DNA from: Chrysochromulina tobinii
Lineage: Eukaryota > Haptophyta > Prymnesiales > Chrysochromulinaceae
Assembly: GCA_001275005.1 (NCBI GenBank)
Contig: JWZX01003272.1
Coordinates: 1-33,042, forward strand
Direction of reading: 5' to 3'
DNA length: 33,042 bases
The translations under genes and the position numbers were made by a program. Under the pieces are notes generated by a model. That model was not told where the DNA came from. It saw nothing but the letters and a program-made list of their open reading frames with translations, and ran no database searches. Each line of letters starts with the position of its first letter. Position 1 is the stretch's first letter. Of the stretch, positions 16,990-25,627 are shown in pieces.

Positions 16990-19133
16990 TCACCTCCGCC
17001 CGAGCTCCGCCACAAAATCGCCGAGGGCGCTCTCGACGCGCTGCTTGAGGTGCGCGAGCTCGGCCTGCACCGCCGGTCGCGCCGCCGACGACGGCGCGAC
17101 TGTCCGCTGCTCGCCTAGCTCATACGTAACGGCCGCTGCCGGTAGGCCGGATTTGGAAGGTCCGGTTGGGCAGATCTCGCTGTACAGCAGCTTGCCACGG
17201 GCCGCCGTCGTGGGCACCTCCCCCCCGGCTCCGGCGTCGTCCTGGGCACCCCAGCGCCACTCGATCTCGCACTTGAGCTCGAACGGCCGTTTCACCCTGC
17301 CGCGCATGCTGATGATCGACGCGTGCCCCTCGAGCGCCGCGACATTGCTCACCGAGATATTGGCCAAGCTCAGCCCCTCGAGCCGCCTCTGCACGTCGGC
17401 GAGGGCCCACGCGCTCACGTCGCGCTCCTCCCACGTGCCCGCGCTGTTCCAAGCACTGGCCGCGCTCGTTGGCGCAGTCGTGGGCGCCACCATGGGCACC
17501 GTCGGCATGGGCGCCGTCGTGGGCGTCGGCTTGGGCGCCGTCATGGGCGCCATCTCGAGCTTCTTGGGCGCCTTTTGGGCATCGAGGAGCGCTTTGGTTG
17601 CGGTGTCCACCTGTGGGAAGACGGGATGGCGCCGTGGTGAGCACTTGCATGCAATCAGACTCCACCTCCGATGGTTGCGGCGTTCACACCTGGTCGGTGC
17701 GGGCGAAGTACGATGTCTTGCTTCCGTCGGCGCGGACCTGATGAGGGAGGCAATCAGAGAGGCGATCAGAGGCGATCGGAGGCGATCAGAGGCCATCAGA
17801 GGCCTTCAATAGCCATCCGACCACAGATGTGCTACCTTGTACCCCCTGCAATCAGGGATACTCAGGGACACTCTGTGGCACTCAATGGCACTCTGTGGCA
17901 CTGGGTGACACTCTGTGGTACTCTGTGGTACTCTGTGGAGCGTACCTTGTACCCTCTGCTGAAGCCCTCGAGCAAAGCTGCCTCGTCCTCGTCCTCCACC
18001 TCCAGCTTCGTCACCGCCGACTGCGATGCTCGACGCGCCTCCTCTTGCTGGCGCGCCTGATGAGGGACGCAATCAGTCGCAATCAGTCGCAATCAGTCGC
18101 AATCAGTCGCAATCAGTCGCAATCAGTCGCAATCAGTCGCAATCAGTCGCAATTAGCCGAAGCTCCTCTCGCTGTCGCGCACCTCCTCAGCCTTTCGCAG
18201 GTCCTCGTCCGCCTTTCGCTTGGCCTCGCGCTCCTCTTGGCGCGCTCTCTCCTTCGTTGCAGCCTTGAGCTTCGCCTGATGAGGGAGGCCATCAGAGGCC
18301 ATCAGAGGCCATCCCAGGCCATCCGAGGCATGCGTGGCACACTCAGTGGCACACTCAGCGCCACTCACCTGCCCGAACTCCTCAAGTGTGAGTGGTGCAA
18401 GCTTATCAAGGGCCGCTCGCGCCTCCGCGTCCCCCGACGCCGCCGCGGACGCAAGTAGATCGATCGCGGGGTTCGGCGGCCCGCGTTGGCGTAGTGCGTC
18501 GCACTCCTGGCGCCACTCGTGCAGCAGCGCCGCCTCCTGCTTCGCGAGCGCCTGGGCCTTCGCCGCCTTCTCTCGCGCCTCGATCGCCGCTTCCTCTTTC
18601 GCGAGCCCTTCGAAAGCTTTGCCCATCATCGCACGTTCAGACGAGGCTTGCTCCTTGAGCTTGGCGAGCACGAGCTCGAGCGCGGCGCGCGCCTCCCGAT
18701 TTTTCGGGTCCGCCTTGATCACGGCGGTCAGGTCGGCCTTGGCCTCGGCCAGCCTGCCCACGTGGGAGCACGCGACACCCCGTCGAAGCCGGGCCTTGAC
18801 GAGGGAGGGATCGAGGTCCACGGCGGCGGACGCGGCGCGCAGGGCGCTCTCCCACTGCTGCGCTTTGACGTGACACGCGGCCAGGTTGTTGTGGCACGCG
18901 GCCAGCAGTGGCGACGCCGTGTCCGTCTCGCCCGGGTTGCTCTTCCACCACACGCGGAGGGCCGTCTTGGCCGCGTCGGATGTCAGCTTGGCGACGGCCT
19001 GCTCGTACGCCGCAGTGGCCGCGGCAAGGTCACCCGCGGTGAAATTTTCGTTGCCGAGCGCCTTGAGCTCGTTGGCCTTCGCGATCAGGCTGGCGACGCC
19101 ATCGCCGGGCGCCGACTCGTCGTCGGAATCCAT
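16990..19133 (-). CDS. TPR-Aha1 fusion co-chaperone, five exons
   Basis: Minus-strand exons 19133-18369, 18275-18183, 18056-17946, 17737-17690 and 17610-16990 give about 545 residues. The start MDSDDESAPGDG is chosen as the first Met before the TPR block. Exon 1 carries three TPRs (KALGNENFTAGDLAAATAAY; CHNNLAACHVKAQQWESALR; ARLRRGVACSHVGRLAEAKA) of the STI1/FKBP/TTC4 type that bind Hsp90/Hsp70 C-termini. A charged coiled coil follows (QEEREAKRKADEDLRKAEE). Exons 3-4 join as GFSRGYK-VRADGSKTSYFAR. Exon 5 includes SAWNSAGTWEERDVSAWA and RGRVKRPFELKCEIEWRW, the pattern of the Aha1 N-terminal domain that stimulates the Hsp90 ATPase. The likely role is a cytosolic Hsp90 regulator joining docking and activation in one chain. 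Domain calls are good and exon limits are supported by phase. Confidence 0.8.
17611..17689 (-). other. Intron 4 of the TPR-Aha1 gene with a dispersed 28-mer
   Basis: GTGTGA donor, CTTCCCACAG acceptor. It contains at 17627-17654 the reverse complement of the intergenic 28-mer at 2350-2377. Confidence 0.65.
17738..17945 (-). repeat. Intron 3 of the TPR-Aha1 gene with duplicated donor
   Basis: The exon-3 end GGGTACAAG|GTA recurs about 100 nt into the intron as CAGGGGGTACAAGGTA. Short CACAGAGTGCCACTGAGTGCC-like units lie between. The sense 3' end is CTGATTGCCTCCCTCATCAG. An internal 10-nt micro-exon is conceivable but would break the frame. Confidence 0.7.
18057..18182 (-). repeat. Intron 2 of the TPR-Aha1 gene: CTGATTGCGA array
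   Basis: About nine 10-bp units, GCAATCAGTC on the plus strand and GACTGATTGC in the sense of the gene, ending in CTGATTGCGTCCCTCATCAG. The donor is GTGCGC. Confidence 0.85.
18276..18368 (-). other. Intron 1 of the TPR-Aha1 gene, 93 nt and stop-free
   Basis: GTGAGT donor and CTGATGGCCTCCCTCATCAG 3' end, phase 0. Its length is a multiple of three and it has no stop in the host frame, so retention would insert 31 residues. It is called an intron because of its perfect splice signals and the shared module. Confidence 0.6.
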
Positions 19134-19329
19134 ATCTACAGAAAGCGCCGTGAACTGACGTGTGAACGTTAACACGACAGACGCGACAACCGGTGCTACG
19201 GCACTGTGTGAAGAGACTACGCGCACCGCACCAAGAGACTACGAGTACCGCCGATGCAAACGACCAGATGCACCCCGCCCAAGTCCCGAAAGTCGCAAGG
19301 CTCTCAACCACCGTAATCTCAACACCATC

Positions 19330-21405
19330 TCAACACCAGGGATTCCCTTTGTGGGGATGGCACGGCACGTCGGCGAGCGAGGCTACGCCTGGTAGCTTGA
19401 GCAGGTCCATTTCGGTGCGTGCGTCACAACAAGTCTCATGAACCTGCGTGCAAGGTCATCCAAGCTCATCAGATCTCATTAGAGGTCATCAGAGGTCATC
19501 AAGTATGGGGTCTGACACACCTTGGTAAACAGCGGACGCGTGTCCGTCGGGTGTTGCGCACGGCGCACGTTGATGATGTGGCCGGACAGAGTAGAGGGCA
19601 GCGAGCCTACGAAACCGCCGGGCGCCTCGGCGCACACGATCTACGTCCAGATGGCGAGGGCAATCAGCGCCGAACAATCATTCATGCCCATTCACAGCCC
19701 ATTCACAGCCCATTCATGGCCCCATCCACGGATGGCACTCAACGGCGAACAACAGCACTCAATGGCACTCAATGGCAATCCAATGGCACTCAGCGCACCT
19801 GCTCGAGGATGGCGAGCACGTCAGCCCAGAGCTTCTGTGGAAAGGCGGAGAGCGCGAGCACGAGCGGAGGTTGCGCGAGATCGTCGACGAACACCAGCTT
19901 GTACCCGCCCAGCTGCGCGAGCGGCTTGAACCAGCTGCGTCCGAACTCGTGCGAACTCGTCATCAGTCGTCATCAGTCGTCATCAGTGGTCATCAGTGGT
20001 CATCAGTGGTCATCAGTGGTCATCAGTGGTCATCAGTCGTCCGAACTCGTGCGTGGCGACGAAGACAATCAATTGCAATCAATTGCAATCAATTGCAATC
20101 AATTGCAATCAATTGCAATCAATGGCAATCAATGGCAATCAATTGCATCCGTTTCAATCAGCGCACCTGCGTTCGAGCTCGTCCGTGGCGACGAAGACCG
20201 TGGCGCCGTTGACGAACCCCTCGTCCTTCGCCAGCTGTCCGAAGAATTCGGTCGTCATCTTGCCGCCGAAGACGGCCGCGTAGCTGATGAGGGAGGCAAT
20301 CAGTGGTCATCAGGGGTCATCAGGGGTCATCAGTCGTCATCTTGCCGCCGAAGATTGCATGTACGCACGCCTTGTCGACAACGGCCTTGTCGCCACGGCG
20401 CACGTGCATCGCCGCGTACGAAGGGCCAAGAGGTGCCGCCGCCTCGCGCGCCGCACGCACGAGTGTCGGGTGGTACCTGATGAGGGAGGCAATCAGCATG
20501 CAATCAGTCTCTCGCGCCGCATGCATGAGTGTCGGGTGGTACTTGATGAGAGACTGATTGCAAGCGGATTGCATGCTGTGAGAGAGAAGGCGCCGTATAG
20601 ACGGCAATCAGAGGCAATCAGAGGCCCACCAGAGGCCCATCAGAGGGCCATCAGAGGCCCATCAGAGGCCCATGAGCGAAGGCCAGAGGGGAGACTAGTT
20701 ATGGATTCAGCGTACGCTATCAGCTTGTACATCTCGAGCGCGATCTCCTCGGGCAACGGCCACGTCCAATAAAGGCAACAGGTGACCCGGAGCAGACCGA
20801 CGTCGCTGCCCGCGTGGTCGCGCACCCAGACCTCGCGCGACCAGCGAGGCATGCCGCGCCTCCGATGAGGCTGCCCTTCGCCCGAGAGCGTCACCGTCGA
20901 CCGATCGGCCGCAGCGAGCGCGGGTGCGAGCAGCCCATCGACGCTGCCATGCTCATCCTCGCAGAGGACGCGCACGCCGAGCCGGGCGAGGGTGCTCAGG
21001 TCGAGCAGCCTCGCCACGCTCACGCGCGCGTCGCCCCGACGCCGTACCCACGCAAACGGCGGCACGATCAGCGTCCTGTTGAGCAGCCGCGCCATGTCCA
21101 AGGCGCAGAGCAAGTTGAGGATCTGATTATTCCACCCCGTTGTCGGTGACGTACGTGAAGAAGCGCTCGGAGCTCGCGTCGACGATGCTCAGGGAGCCGT
21201 CCGCGCGCACGACCGCCGGCATCCCCGTGGAGGGCGCGAACTGGCCCGCACGGCCCGACGTGACTTTGTCGATGAAGTCCGTGTTCATCGTATGCGCAAA
21301 GGTAGAGAGCGGCGTGCCCAGCGGCTCGTCGCACTCAGCCTCAGCATCTGCCGCCACTCCAGTGCTTAGGAGCAGCAGACAGATCAGTTGCATGAGGGTT
21401 CGCAC
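19330..21405 (-). CDS. GDP-fucose O-fucosyltransferase-like glycosyltransferase, six exons, one frameshift
   Basis: Minus-strand exons 21405-20716, 20476-20369, 20283-20167, 19934-19799, 19640-19521 and 19443-19330. The N-terminus (MRTLMQLICLLLLSTGVAADA) is a signal peptide, so the enzyme should enter the secretory pathway. Family motifs in order: WNNQILNLLCALDMARLLNR (donor-binding loop region), YAAMHVRRGDKA (the H.RRGD arginine motif of FUT8/NodZ/POFUT-type enzymes), VFVATDE, and near the end CAEAPGGFVGSLPSTLSGHI. In exon 1 the frame changes within a C-run at 21135-21138 (sense GGGG), just between TYVTDNG and WNNQ. One base fewer would restore the frame, so this is an assembly error or a recent lesion. 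Introns i1, i2 and i3 carry copies of neighbouring exon sequence. The fold is confident; acceptor and sugar are not determinable. Confidence 0.78.
19935..20166 (-). repeat. Intron 3 of the fucosyltransferase-like gene: exon copies and two 10-bp arrays
   Basis: Arrays (plus strand) are GTCATCAGTG-type at about 19961-20038 and CAATCAATTG-type at about 20068-20150. Copies of the exon-3 end lie in the exon (20167-20198), in the intron (20039-20067), and at the acceptor (19935-19961). Sense CTCGAACGCAG|GTGCGC is the donor and TTCGGACGCAG|CTGG the acceptor. Confidence 0.85.
20284..20368 (-). repeat. Intron 2 of the fucosyltransferase-like gene: intron 5' part copies exon 3
   Basis: A 22-nt stretch inside the intron (20333-20354) is identical to exon-3 sequence at 20251-20272 (sense core TTCGGCGGCAAGATGACGAC). 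Donor GTGCGT, 3' end CTGATTGCCTCCCTCATCAG. Confidence 0.85.
20477..20715 (-). repeat. Intron 1 of the fucosyltransferase-like gene: copy of the exon-2 start
   Basis: The first ~33 nt of exon 2 (sense TACCACCCGACACTCGTGCG) recur inside the intron at about 20511-20546 with substitutions (CTCATGCATGCG). In that copy the preceding acceptor has decayed from CATCAG|GTAC to CATCAAGTAC. GAGGCCCATC/GAGGCAATCA-type 10-bp units occupy about 20600-20680. Confidence 0.8.
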
Positions 21406-21752
21406 TCCCGCGGCGCGGGGTTCTCGATCTGTGAAGAGCGAAAGGGAGGGGGACAGGAGCCGCGTGCGTGCGTGCGTGCGTGCGTGGCCGGTCGAGGAGT
21501 TCCACGAAGTTCACGTTCACGTTTAAATTGCCATCTCGGCAAGACGCACTACCACATAATGTACGACGACAACTTTAAGTTCCCGGAGACAGTCTGGAGT
21601 CTGGCTATCTGGGTACAAAGATTGTCCAAGACACCTATTGACCCTGTGGACCCGAGCATGAACCGACAGAGTAGAACCGACTGACAGCGTTAACGACCTT
21701 ACACAAGCATGCCACACAAGATCAACCCTTTATGTCTCCGGTTAGTCTCCGG
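21406..21752. other. Intergenic gap between NF-YC-like and fucosyltransferase-like genes
   Basis: Upstream side of the minus-strand fucosyltransferase-like gene and 3' flank of the NF-YC-like gene. It has (GTGC)n at about 21465-21486 and three GTCTCCGGTTA units at about 21735-21768 that run into the NF-YC-like stop codon. No gene is supported. Confidence 0.5.
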
Positions 21753-22646
21753 TTAGTCTCCGGTAGCCCACTGGGCAAGCTCGCCGTCGAGCTCAAAGCT
21801 GTCTGGCTCGAATGCTAGCTGCGCTGCTCCCCAGTCTATCGCGATGCCTGTGCTCAGAAGACAATCACTTTCGCTGCCCCACTGGCGAAGCTCGGCACCT
21901 AGCTCGGCAACGAGATCGAAGCTTCCTGCTTGCGGTGTTTCCCTTCCCGTCCCCGGCATGGTCAACGCGAACGGGGGCAGGGAACGGTAGGCATCGCGTT
22001 CCTGGTGCGCCACTCCCGATCCTGTCGGCGGGAGCGGCGGTAAGGTGGAAGGAGCGGGCTCAAGTCCCTGCGCGGAAGGAGCGGGCTTAAGTCCCTGGTT
22101 GGAAAGAGCGGCCCGAGCCTCATTAGCCTTTCGTCTCCGCTTGGAAGCAGGCGACATGGACATGTGTGACCGCTCCCATTCGTCGACGATGTCGAGCAAG
22201 AAGTCGCAATTGGACGAGTCCTTCACCGCAGCGATAATGTCTCTCACCAAGAGCGTGGTGCGTTTCTCGGCAATCATAAACTGTGCCGCACGCGCCGTGA
22301 TGAGGCGCAGGAACACTCTAGTAGCATAGGCCATGAGATAAACTGCATTGGCGGAGACCATTCGTGGGCTCCCGAATATCGTAGGCCTCTTCATGATCCT
22401 CTTGACTCTGACGATGGGCCACTCGTTGAGGATGCGCTTCTCCCACAAATGGTCGCTTTTGTCCGCCACCCGCATTTCGAGCTCGAGCTTTGTGGACTCG
22501 AGGAACTTACGAGTGAACTCGGCTTCTTGCTCGCTCTTCTGGCGCGCCTTGTGGATTGGGCCGAACGAGGGCAAGATCTTCATCATTGGTCTCTTCTGCA
22601 CGGTTCTTCTCCCCGCACGGAGGTATTGCACGGAGGTATTAGGCAA
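21753..22646 (-). CDS. NF-YC/HAP5-type histone-fold protein
   Basis: 297 residues, intronless. Residues about 75-158 carry a CBF/NF-Y histone fold: WPIVRVKRIMK, then MVSANAVYLMAYATRVFLRL and KRTTLLVRDIIAAVKD, matching the LPLARVKKIMK / ISAEAP / LQRNDIAAAI layout of NF-YC subunits. Such proteins pair with an NF-YB-type partner in the nucleus for CCAAT-box binding; related Dr1/DRAP1 and DNA-polymerase epsilon subunits cannot be excluded, especially since ISAEAP is altered to VSANAV. The C-terminal 140 residues are low-complexity, with GLKPAPSAQGLEPAPS repeats and an acidic end. A basic patch SKRRRKANEAR could be a nuclear signal. An alternative start is the Met pair near residue 21. A strong inverted repeat lies 8 nt upstream of the ATG. 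Confidence 0.78.
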   Translation of the reverse strand: MPNTSVQYLRAGRRTVQKRPMMKILPSFGPIHKARQKSEQEAEFTRKFLESTKLELEMRVADKSDHLWEKRILNEWPIVRVKRIMKRPTIFGSPRMVSANAVYLMAYATRVFLRLITARAAQFMIAEKRTTLLVRDIIAAVKDSSNCDFLLDIVDEWERSHMSMSPASKRRRKANEARAALSNQGLKPAPSAQGLEPAPSTLPPLPPTGSGVAHQERDAYRSLPPFALTMPGTGRETPQAGSFDLVAELGAELRQWGSESDCLLSTGIAIDWGAAQLAFEPDSFELDGELAQWATGD

Positions 22647-22653
22647 TTCCGGC

Positions 22654-22734
22654 AGAACTTAGGAACGCGCAACGCGAGATGTTCTCTACTATTTTAGGAA
22701 AAGGTTTATCTCCTGTTGCGCGATCCTAAGTTCT
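22654..22734 (-). promoter_or_regulatory. Large imperfect hairpin upstream of the NF-YC-like gene
   Basis: Arms 22654-22673 and 22715-22734 are reverse complements with one mismatch in 20, extended inward by GAGAT/ATCTC after a 2-nt mismatch, for about 27 nt per arm around a loop of about 27 nt. Lying just upstream of the minus-strand start, it could form in the 5' leader or be a relic of a small inverted-repeat element. Confidence 0.7.
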
Positions 22735-23072
22735 GGGAGAAGCGCATCTCCCGCAAACTAAATTGATCTCATCCGAATCTGCTGTCGCAGCGCAAGAGCT
22801 ATCCAAAAGAGGTGCTGTATGCATCTGGATGTATTGTTGGTGACAATTGGTTGGTGGGAAAAGCTGCATCTCCCTCATGGTCTCCGTTCGCTCGTTCCTG
22901 GAAGCATGCGCAAATGCCTCACCTCTCTCCGCCATGGTGCGCCTCCGCCTACGGTAACCTCTCCCACTGACCTCTCCCCGCCTTGGTGCGCCCCCGCCTC
23001 TTGCCGCCTCGCCCGGTCCGTGCCTTGCTGCGTCGCTCGGCCGAGTCCGCCACGGCGACCGCCCCGCGCGCC
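22735..23072. other. Gap between NF-YC-like and SGNH-like genes
   Basis: 3' flank of the SGNH-like gene and upstream region of the NF-YC-like gene. It contains an 18-nt palindrome-like GGGAGAAGCGCATCTCCC at about 22735 and a repeated GCCTCACCTCTCYCCGCC-like run. A basic low-complexity frame on the minus strand is not convincing. Confidence 0.4.
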
Positions 23073-25402
23073 TCAGTCGCCTGTGCGTACGCAATCAGAC
23101 GCAATCAGACGCAATCAGACGCAATCAGACGCAATCAGACGCAATCAGACGCAATCAGACGCAATCAGACGCGTCGCACGCAGATGGTTGACAGATGGTC
23201 CACGGATCGGCAGCATCACCTGGCCGTAGATCCACCGGCCGAGGCAATCAGCCTGCAATCAGCCTGCAATCAGCCTGCAATCAGCCTGCAATCAGCCTGC
23301 AATCAGCCTGCAATCAGCATCACCTGGCCGTAGATCCACCGGCCGAGGCAATCAGCCTGCAATCAGCCTGCAATCAGCCTGCAATCAGCGTGCAATCAGC
23401 ATCACCTGGCCGTAGATCCACCGGCCGAAGTAGCTCGCGTCGCCGTGCCTGCCCAGCACAGGGCGCGATAGAATGTCAAAAGCACTCAGGTGCACTCAGG
23501 TGCACTCAAAGAGCCAACAGTGCTATCCACAGTGCTCACCTGTTCACAAAGAGCGCGGTCAACTTAAACTTGTGATGACCAGATGACGTGGCGTTGAGGA
23601 CCGTAAGGCGCACGCCGCAGCGCCGCCGGGTGCTCTCACGCAACGCCTCTGCCGTTGGAGGCTGCTGTTGGATCCGCACGGAAAAGTAGACGAGATCGAG
23701 AGGCGAGACGCGCTCGAGATTGTGCGCGTCGATCACGAGCGGCTCGCATGCACACTGGTGCATGCAATCGACACGGACGGAGCCCATGTGCTCATAGCTC
23801 TTCAGGTAGCCAATCCCGACTCGGTTAGCCACGCTCGTCGTGTCGCCGAGAGCGTACGAGAAGGTGCACTGCGCGTGGCATGCGCAGTCCAACCAGACGC
23901 ACTCAGACGCACTCAGACGCACTCAGACGCACTCAGACGCACTCAGACGCACTCAGACGCACTCAGACGCACTCAGACGCACTCAGACGCACTCAGACGC
24001 ACTCAGATGCCAATAAAGACAATCAAAAGCCATCCGAGCTCATCAGGGCTCATTAAGGCTCATCAGAGCCACTCATTGCGGCCACGTGCACCTGCGCGCC
24101 CACGACGGCGCTCAACCAGCCGGGTTTTGGCACGCCGGAAGGCGAACGCTCGACGGCGTACGCCCAGCCGATACAACCCTCACGCTCGACCAAGGCATGC
24201 AACGAGTCCGCATCATGGCACTCCAGCCGGCGAGCCTCCGCGCCGGCGACGTTGGGTAGCATGGGCTGCGGCGGCAGCGTCCGAATGCCGCCGGGCCGTG
24301 CACACGTGGCCAGGGCGTCTGTGGAATTGGCATCGCCTAATTTGGCATTGAGGGGCTTCACCGAGCGCCCCGCCGCGAAACGCACGGCGTCGTCGTGGGC
24401 GAGGGCAATCAGAGCTGAGGGTGACATCGAGGGCGACGACGTGGGCGTGGGCACCACGGGTTCGTCATGGGCGGCATGCATCGGAGCTCCGGTGAGCTCG
24501 AGCATCAGGAGCGCCGTCTTGAGCAGATGGACGAGGCCGTGAGCAAGGATCGCATGCCCATAATTGGAAGGGTGGATCCGGTCGTAATAGAGCTCATGCA
24601 GGCGCAGCCCGCCAAACGTACGGTTGGCCTTCATCGCGTGCCAGATGACGTTACGCAGCGAGATTGAGGGCAGATCGTAATACCTCGCGAGCATCTCGAG
24701 CGAGTCTTCATTCGCAGTGTGGCCCCATTGCTTGTGATAGCTGAACGCGAGGTCGGACGCGTGCGCGAGCGGCGCGGCGGGCACCGTGCGCCCGCGCTGC
24801 CCCTCATTCGGCCAGCGCGCGTACCAAGATTTGGGCGTCTCCATCGTCCAAAACGGGAATGCATGCACGAAGACGACGGCGGGTGCCGACGGAAAGCCGA
24901 GCACTTGGCGCAGCATGCGTTCGACCGACTCACGGCCCAGCTCGCACGGATCCGGCTGCCCGGACGAGGCGCCCTCGCGCCGAGCACGCCCGCACATGTT
25001 CGCCGAGGCTTCGAGGAGAACGAGGTCGACGGTCGGAGGTACGTGAAGCGAGAGGCACTGCTCCATGTAGCCTGGCGGCACGGCGGGCGTGGCGGCGTTA
25101 ATGTGGCCGACGTGGCCGGGGAAGCGCGACTGCAGCCACCGCTGCAGCTTGCGGTGGTAGAGGCCGCTCTGATCCGGGCGTACGCGCGACGACGACCCCG
25201 CCGACACGGAGCCGCCCAGCACCGCGATGCTCACATTGTTGCCCGCCCGCAGCTTGGCGGCGAAGCAGCGTAGGCGGTTGAGGCCGCCCTCGTGCGAGAC
25301 GGCGCGTCGCAAGTGTGCGAGATTTAATACGCCCGCAGGAAGGTCGTCTCCAAGCAAAGGAAGCGACGCGAGCTCGCGAAAGAGAGCGCTAGCGACATCC
25401 AT
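23073..25402 (-). CDS. SGNH/GDSL-like esterase or acyltransferase with extra C-terminal domain, multi-exon
   Basis: Exons (minus): 25402-24092, 23901-23540, 23448-23406, 23219-23180, and a short uncertain last piece near 23080-23073. The start at 25402 (AAAGAAATGG context) gives MDVASALFRELASLPLLGDD; the frame stays open 39 codons further up. The first exon has the SGNH layout: SIAVLGGSVSAG (block I with nucleophile Ser), a block III-like LLEASAN, and DRIHPSNYGHAILAHG (catalytic Asp/His of block V). These proteins hydrolyse or transfer acyl groups, often on polysaccharides. Exon 2 adds a Cys-rich segment (WLDCACHAQC) and a beta-rich part, and exon 3 reads HGDASYFGRWIYGQ across the splice. Which acceptor is used in the repeat-filled introns and where the protein ends are uncertain. 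No clear signal peptide was seen. Confidence 0.7.
23089..23172 (-). repeat. CTGATTGCGT 10-bp array, probable last intron of the SGNH-like gene
   Basis: Eight perfect units (GCAATCAGAC on the plus strand), with a possible donor CTGC|GTGCGACG at 23179 and acceptor TACGCACAG|GCGACTGA at 23081. With that splice the protein ends two codons later. Confidence 0.75.
23220..23405 (-). repeat. Intron 3 of the SGNH-like gene: 11-bp arrays alternating with exon-3 ends
   Basis: Three copies of a block containing the sense exon end GGTGGATCTACGGCCAG and GTGATGCTG (plus coordinates about 23208-23243, 23317-23347 and 23396-23427), separated by CTGATTGCAGG units of 11 nt. The first-transcribed copy provides the donor, the last the acceptor AG followed by in-frame GTGATGCTGCCGATC. 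Confidence 0.85.
23902..24091 (-). repeat. Intron 1 of the SGNH-like gene: CTGAGTGCGT array
   Basis: About eleven perfect 10-bp units (GACGCACTCA on the plus strand, 23896-24006), then CTGATGAGCC-type variants. The donor is GTGCAC at 24091. The array itself supplies several possible AG acceptors. Confidence 0.85.
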
Positions 25403-25627
25403 TTCTTTGATTTTTTCCGTTGAAGTGAATTGTGCATGCAATCCGCTTTGTGTCAGAAACACACGGTGAAACCGCCTTCTCCCTTCCTTCTCCCGCTCCC
25501 ACGCGCCCATTTGTCTCACATCCCACGTCCATCAAGAGTCTTCACAGCCTTGTTCGCCCCCTTCACACCGGGAGTCGTCAGTGGTCGACCGCCGGTTCAC
25601 GCAGCGGCGCGCGTGCGCGTGCGCGCG
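25403..25627. promoter_or_regulatory. Divergent promoter region, SGNH-like and cNMP-binding genes
   Basis: About 225 bp separate the two outward-facing start codons (25402 minus, 25628 plus), so one region probably serves both. No TATA element or other known motif is recognised; it is C-rich on the plus strand. Confidence 0.45.

Noticed and set aside
19419-20480. 353-codon plus-strand frame across the fucosyltransferase-like gene
   Set aside because: It is antisense to proven family exons and owes its length to 10-bp repeats (repeated SSVVISGHQW).
22726-23094. Basic minus-strand frame (RRGEVSGRGYRRRRR) downstream of the SGNH-like gene
   Set aside because: Could be a last exon, but composition-driven and without homology; the in-phase splice gives an early stop instead.
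23089-24006. Regularly spaced short repeats suggesting a CRISPR array
   Set aside because: Units are contiguous 10-11-mers without unique spacers, inside introns of a eukaryotic gene.
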